Source: Planctomycetaceae bacterium
GTDB taxonomy: Bacteria > Planctomycetota > Planctomycetia > Planctomycetales > Planctomycetaceae
Length of the DNA: 38,287 bases
Assembly: GCA_020426485.1 (NCBI GenBank)
Contig: JAGQPY010000009.1
Location: 1-38,287 of the forward strand
Reading direction: 5' to 3'
A program made the position numbers and the translations under genes. Positions 35,585 through 38,287 of the stretch are shown here, piece by piece. The stretch's first letter is position 1. Each line of letters begins with the position of its first letter. The notes under the pieces were generated by a model, which saw only the letters and a program-made list of their open reading frames with translations, had not been told where the DNA came from and searched no databases.

Positions 35585-35609
35585 GGTGGCACAGACATTC
35601 CTGTCTGTG
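35585..35609 (+). repeat. Dispersed hairpin repeat, family H, copy 3
   Basis: GGTGG, CACAGACA (35590-35597), loop TTCC, TGTCTGTG (35602-35609). Compared with copies 1 and 2 one stem base pair changed from G-C to A-T on both sides, keeping the stem intact. It extends to 10 bp with the flanking GG and CC. Confidence 0.8.
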
Positions 35610-35646
35610 CCGTTTCGGATTGGTCAGCTTCCGTTCTCGACAGTCC

Positions 35647-36117
35647 TTACCACGGGCAGCCCACGTCACCCAGTCGAGATCCGCCGGGATTCATGTCGTA
35701 ATGATTCACGGAACGATCCGTCGGCAGCGGCGGATAGAATTCGGCACTTTCCGCAGCCGTCAGTCCGGCAGAAAGTTCCAGAATGGATTGAGCATGTTCG
35801 CGAACGTAGACAATTCCCTGAATAGACCCCTTGTCCAGAAGCGACAGGGCTTTGGCTTCCAGCTTTTCTCCGGTCAGATACTCGCCTTTGGTCAGGTCAA
35901 CGGCCGTGCTGTCGCTCGGAATGAAGACTGCCATGACCTCGTTGGAGAAGAACGTTCGCCGAATGGTTGTGCGGGGTGACAGTTCCTGAGCCGCCTCGAC
36001 GACAATCTGAGATCCAAGCGACCTGAAGGAGACGTCCGCCAGGTCGGGAAGCCGTGGCGGAATCGACACGGTTCCGGAAAGCAGCATGATGCGAATTCGC
36101 TCTTCGTTTGTACTCAC
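35647..36117 (-). CDS. Small soluble protein of unknown function
   Basis: 156 residues, no signal peptide, no membrane helix and no family I recognise. GTG start at 36117 with AAAGG about 6 nt upstream. The sequence has a beta-rich middle (FRSLGSQIVVEAAQ, TFFSNEVMAVFIPS) and an alpha-helical segment before a proline-rich tail (EFYPPLPTDRSVNHYDMNPG). It diverges from the protease gene over a 366-bp region. The gene call rests on length, ribosome site and orderly composition. Confidence 0.6.
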   Translation of the reverse strand: MSTNEERIRIMLLSGTVSIPPRLPDLADVSFRSLGSQIVVEAAQELSPRTTIRRTFFSNEVMAVFIPSDSTAVDLTKGEYLTGEKLEAKALSLLDKGSIQGIVYVREHAQSILELSAGLTAAESAEFYPPLPTDRSVNHYDMNPGGSRLGDVGCPW

Positions 36118-36482
36118 GTTGTGCCTTTACGAAATGTTTGGTTGCCGGTCGATGTCGAAACTACCCTGCGTTTCGGCACAAGGCAATCTTCATTTCGGAA
36201 CATTCGCGTGGGAATTGGTCACAGGCGAATGGCGTGTCCACACCTGAGTGTGGAAACCGGGGAGCATTTTTGTTCTCAGCCACGTGTTGTATTACCATGA
36301 TCTTTCGGCTTTCATACAAACCTGGTCCGTCAGTCGAAAGTGTCATGTCTGCGGATCAGAGCAGCTCCATCCGATGGTCAAAGTCCGACTCAGAAAGATG
36401 CGCGCGGTTCCGCGGCAGCCTGAGTTCACGGGAACAAGACGATCGGCGGGAGCTTCTCGGAGCGAAAGAACGGCCTTTTCTA
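36118..36482. other. 365-bp divergent region
   Basis: The protease frame stays open across it, but the translation is cysteine- and arginine-rich and overlaps the start of the small gene on the other strand, so I regard it as non-coding. An AT-rich patch at 36265-36300 (TTGTTC ... TATTAC, 14-bp spacing) may belong to a promoter; the spacing is too short to be convincing. Confidence 0.45.
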
Positions 36483-36489
36483 ATGGCGG

Positions 36490-36526
36490 GCCCACCACCG
36501 GTGAAGCGCGAAGCCCTTGTCAGGAG
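36490..36526 (-). repeat. Dispersed stop-codon element, family S, copy f
   Basis: On the minus strand CTCCTGACAAGGGCTTCGCG, then CTTCACCGGTGGTGG. It is the most diverged full copy. It lies just before the favoured start of the protease, and its AGGAG edge (36522-36526) would serve as that gene's ribosome site. Confidence 0.6.
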
Positions 36527-36533
36527 TCTCCTG

Positions 36534-38021
36534 TTGAACTGTTTGAGCTGTCAGTTACGAACACCACTTCTGATCTTCCTTTTCCTGCTGTCCACTGCGT
36601 GCGTTCGCGCCCAGGGATTGTTGCCGACCGATCGCGAGGTCTACGAAAACATTCCGACGCGTGCGGAATTCCTTCACACCAGGCAGGAAATATCGAACGC
36701 GGGCGACCAGTTTCGTTCTGTTCGACGGATGAGCTTCACCGTTCTTCAGTCGGGCACTCCGCTGCCGGAATCCGATTCGGCTTCCGCAGAAGGCGAGGTC
36801 GCTCAGACGAATGCGAATTCCGGCGAGCTTCCGGAGTCCGTTGATCTGAGGCCGTTTCTGCCTGTCCCCGGCGTACAACACAAGAACGACTGCGTTGCAT
36901 GGGCGATTGCCTACACATCGTATTCGTGCCAGATCAGTCAGGAACGCGGATATCAAAAGTATACCGGTCGCGACGTGGACACCTTCAATCCGGCCTACCT
37001 CTATTCAAAGATGGCTCCCAATGGCGAGGCCTTAAACGTCGTAAAGGCGGCTCAGTACGCTCAGCAGAGCGGATGTGCTTCGCTGGCGACCATGCCATGG
37101 AATTCCGCGAAACGATCCGAACGAGCGGACAACGAAGCAGAAGCACTGCGCGCCGGCCAGCTTTTCCGGGCCGACAATCTGGACGACATACGTCACTTTC
37201 TGGCAGATGGCTATCCGGTGATGATGGCCATCTTCCTGGATGACACTTTTCATTCCAAAGCCGTCGGCACCCAGCCATACCGATGGACACCGGGTGGTAA
37301 ACAGAATCGGCATGCCGTCTGTGCAGTCGGCTATGACCGGAAGAGTCGAACCGTTCTGGTGATGAACTCCTATGGGACTGACTGGAAAGATGGCGGCTTC
37401 TGTCAGGTCGACGAACGCGAGTTTGAAATGATCAATGATCAGCACTGGTGTTCAGAAGCGTACGTGCTGGAAATTCGCCGTGCCCCGCCGATCACGGTTC
37501 AGGTACGGGATGCGGCACGCAGGTCGTTCTTTGGAAAACCAACGCCGCGACTTTACCAGTTGCGTTCTGACAGGAAGATTTACAAGAGTGGTCGGCCGCT
37601 GTCACCGGAATCATGGTCCGTTGAAGACGTGGCCACTTCGAAAGAATCACTCTACGTTCTTCGCGACAACCATGTCGTTCTGAGGCTGAACGATTCTCCG
37701 AATCCTTCAGCTGTCAGCTGGACTCACCTCGACCGAGGGCCGTTGCTCAATGAAGAGATCCTGATGATGGCCGCTGTTCCCGGCAGCAAACTGCACGTCC
37801 TGAGCAAAGACGGGGAGTTGTTTCGGCTTGAGGATCGTCCGAATGATTGGGCCGAATGGGAAGCAGTCACCGTTCCTTCAGGTGATGGCGACTCGAACAC
37901 CATTGTCGACCTTCGAGACGACGGAATCGTCATGACGGCCATTACAGTCACAGGCGACACCTACACATCTTCGAAAGATGGCCGATGGACTCACTCTGTT
38001 CAGCAGGAACCTCGTCCTTGA
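36534..38021 (+). CDS. Secreted papain-like (C1) cysteine protease with a C-terminal propeller-like domain
   Basis: About 495 residues. A signal peptide (TPLLIFLFLLSTACVRAQ) precedes a C1-type peptidase domain: the catalytic Cys in KNDCVAWAIAYTSY (the bacterial CVxWA form rather than CWAF), the catalytic His in QNRHAVCAVGYD and the Asn in LVMNSYGTDWKDGGF. FNPAYLYSKM and GYPVMMAIFLDD are typical connecting segments. After about residue 330 come short repeats (LYQLRSDRKIYKSGRPLS, LYVLRDNHVVLRLND, LHVLSKDGELFRLED) that look like blades of a tectonin-type propeller, a sugar-binding fold. I chose TTG 36534 because AGGAG lies 7 nt upstream and the signal peptide starts there; ATG 36483 is the alternative but would translate a dispersed repeat. 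The end (EPRP) is also supplied by a diverged repeat. Confidence 0.78.
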   Translation: MNCLSCQLRTPLLIFLFLLSTACVRAQGLLPTDREVYENIPTRAEFLHTRQEISNAGDQFRSVRRMSFTVLQSGTPLPESDSASAEGEVAQTNANSGELPESVDLRPFLPVPGVQHKNDCVAWAIAYTSYSCQISQERGYQKYTGRDVDTFNPAYLYSKMAPNGEALNVVKAAQYAQQSGCASLATMPWNSAKRSERADNEAEALRAGQLFRADNLDDIRHFLADGYPVMMAIFLDDTFHSKAVGTQPYRWTPGGKQNRHAVCAVGYDRKSRTVLVMNSYGTDWKDGGFCQVDEREFEMINDQHWCSEAYVLEIRRAPPITVQVRDAARRSFFGKPTPRLYQLRSDRKIYKSGRPLSPESWSVEDVATSKESLYVLRDNHVVLRLNDSPNPSAVSWTHLDRGPLLNEEILMMAAVPGSKLHVLSKDGELFRLEDRPNDWAEWEAVTVPSGDGDSNTIVDLRDDGIVMTAITVTGDTYTSSKDGRWTHSVQQEPRP

Positions 38022-38035
38022 CTCGTTGGCGTAGC
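38009..38035 (+). repeat. Diverged stop-codon element, family S, copy g
   Basis: AACCTCGTCCTTGACTCGTT, then GGCGTAG. It aligns with GGCTTCGCCCTTGACCCGATGGCGTGG but the stem is lost. It supplies the final codons and TGA stop of the protease gene. Confidence 0.5.
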
Positions 38036-38178
38036 TGGCTGCGGGAGGCGGATCCACTGACGCGCCGATGCGGTCTCGGCGGCCTCGTCCTCAAACGATG
38101 GTCACCGATTCGGTTGGATTGATCAAAACCGGGACAGACACACTTCCTGACAGGCATGACACCGGGGTCCTGCTCAAT

Positions 38179-38283
38179 GCCGTGAGGAGATTTCGTAGCC
38201 AAATTCACGAGAATTCGGCAGCTGGGCCATGTTCTTAGAAGTCCCGCGACTTCTGCTACGTTCGTTTTCCTGCGGAAACTGGT
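38179..38283 (-). repeat. Dispersed repeat element, family L, minus-strand copy
   Basis: Reverse complement of the element at 5628-5760 with the same landmarks: ACCAGTTTCCGCA, GTAGCAGAAGTC with a GAAGTC/GACTTC hairpin, CATGGCCCAGCT, GGCTACGAAATCTCCTCACG. About 28 bp shorter: it lacks the GTCGCAGAAGTCGTGAGGAC block. The gap 38022-38178 shows no other gene. The element may continue past the window. Confidence 0.85.
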
Positions 38284-38287
38284 CGCA

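Noticed and set aside
36108..36533. Extended N-terminus of the cysteine protease
   Set aside because: It overlaps the GTG start of the opposite gene, reads like non-coding sequence and would put about 140 residues before the signal peptide.
1..38287. CRISPR array, tRNA or rRNA genes, insertion sequences, phage or plasmid functions
   Set aside because: Scanned by eye on both strands; no regular spaced repeats, no transposase, integrase, capsid or replication gene, and no tRNA-like cloverleaf was recognised. A dedicated tRNA search could still find one.

Overview
The window looks like chromosome from a member of the Planctomycetota. This is inferred from the kinds of genes, not from a marker gene: several exported or membrane-anchored PQQ-like beta-propeller proteins, a giant Ser/Thr kinase with an nSTAND NTPase and a SUMF1-type tail, long arginine-rich signal-peptide N-regions, weak or absent Shine-Dalgarno sites, and many short dispersed hairpin repeats between genes. 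About 20 genes are supported. No rRNA, tRNA, CRISPR array, transposase, integrase or reverse transcriptase was seen.

Layout. 1-300 holds a tandem repeat and dispersed repeats. 300-1667 (-) is a secreted protein of unknown function. 1908-3596 (+) is a CPA2 cation/proton antiporter fused to a PTS EIIA-like domain, followed by a membrane-anchored propeller protein (3758-5614, +). A 130-bp repeat element and a convergent secreted propeller gene (5944-6942, -) come next. 7371-9665 (-) is a dgcN-dgcA-like pair, DUF1611 plus an enolase-superfamily epimerase, which points to D-glutamate use. A Gfo/Idh/MocA oxidoreductase follows (10065-11210, +). 11248-15571 (-) is a molybdenum or tungsten cluster read modA-modB-modC-moaD-moeB; its binding protein carries two binding domains in one chain. 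Two DUF805 paralogues, an exported protein with a C-terminal membrane anchor, and a 1304-residue exported protein (methyltransferase-like, propeller, LamG) fill 15647-22320 (-).

22744-28383 is an osmolyte island. A Na+/solute symporter (-) diverges from ectA-ectB-ectC-ectD and a MarR-type regulator (+), giving a complete route from aspartate semialdehyde to 5-hydroxyectoine. Converging on it is the 1796-residue kinase (28424-33814, -). A two-domain glycosyltransferase, a small unknown protein and a divergent papain-like cysteine protease finish the window, which ends inside an inverted copy of the element at 5.6 kb.

The most unusual feature is a dispersed hairpin element containing GGGCTTCGCCCTTGA. 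It sits at the 3' ends of several unrelated genes and supplies their last codons and stop, so that three different proteins carry a C-terminal QGLRP (two end in it, one adds TP). Other points worth attention are the tandem molybdate-binding protein, the exported methyltransferase-propeller-LamG protein, the kinase-nSTAND-SUMF1 protein whose SUMF1 domain lacks the expected cysteines, and an ectoine operon with its regulator last and a TTG-started first gene.
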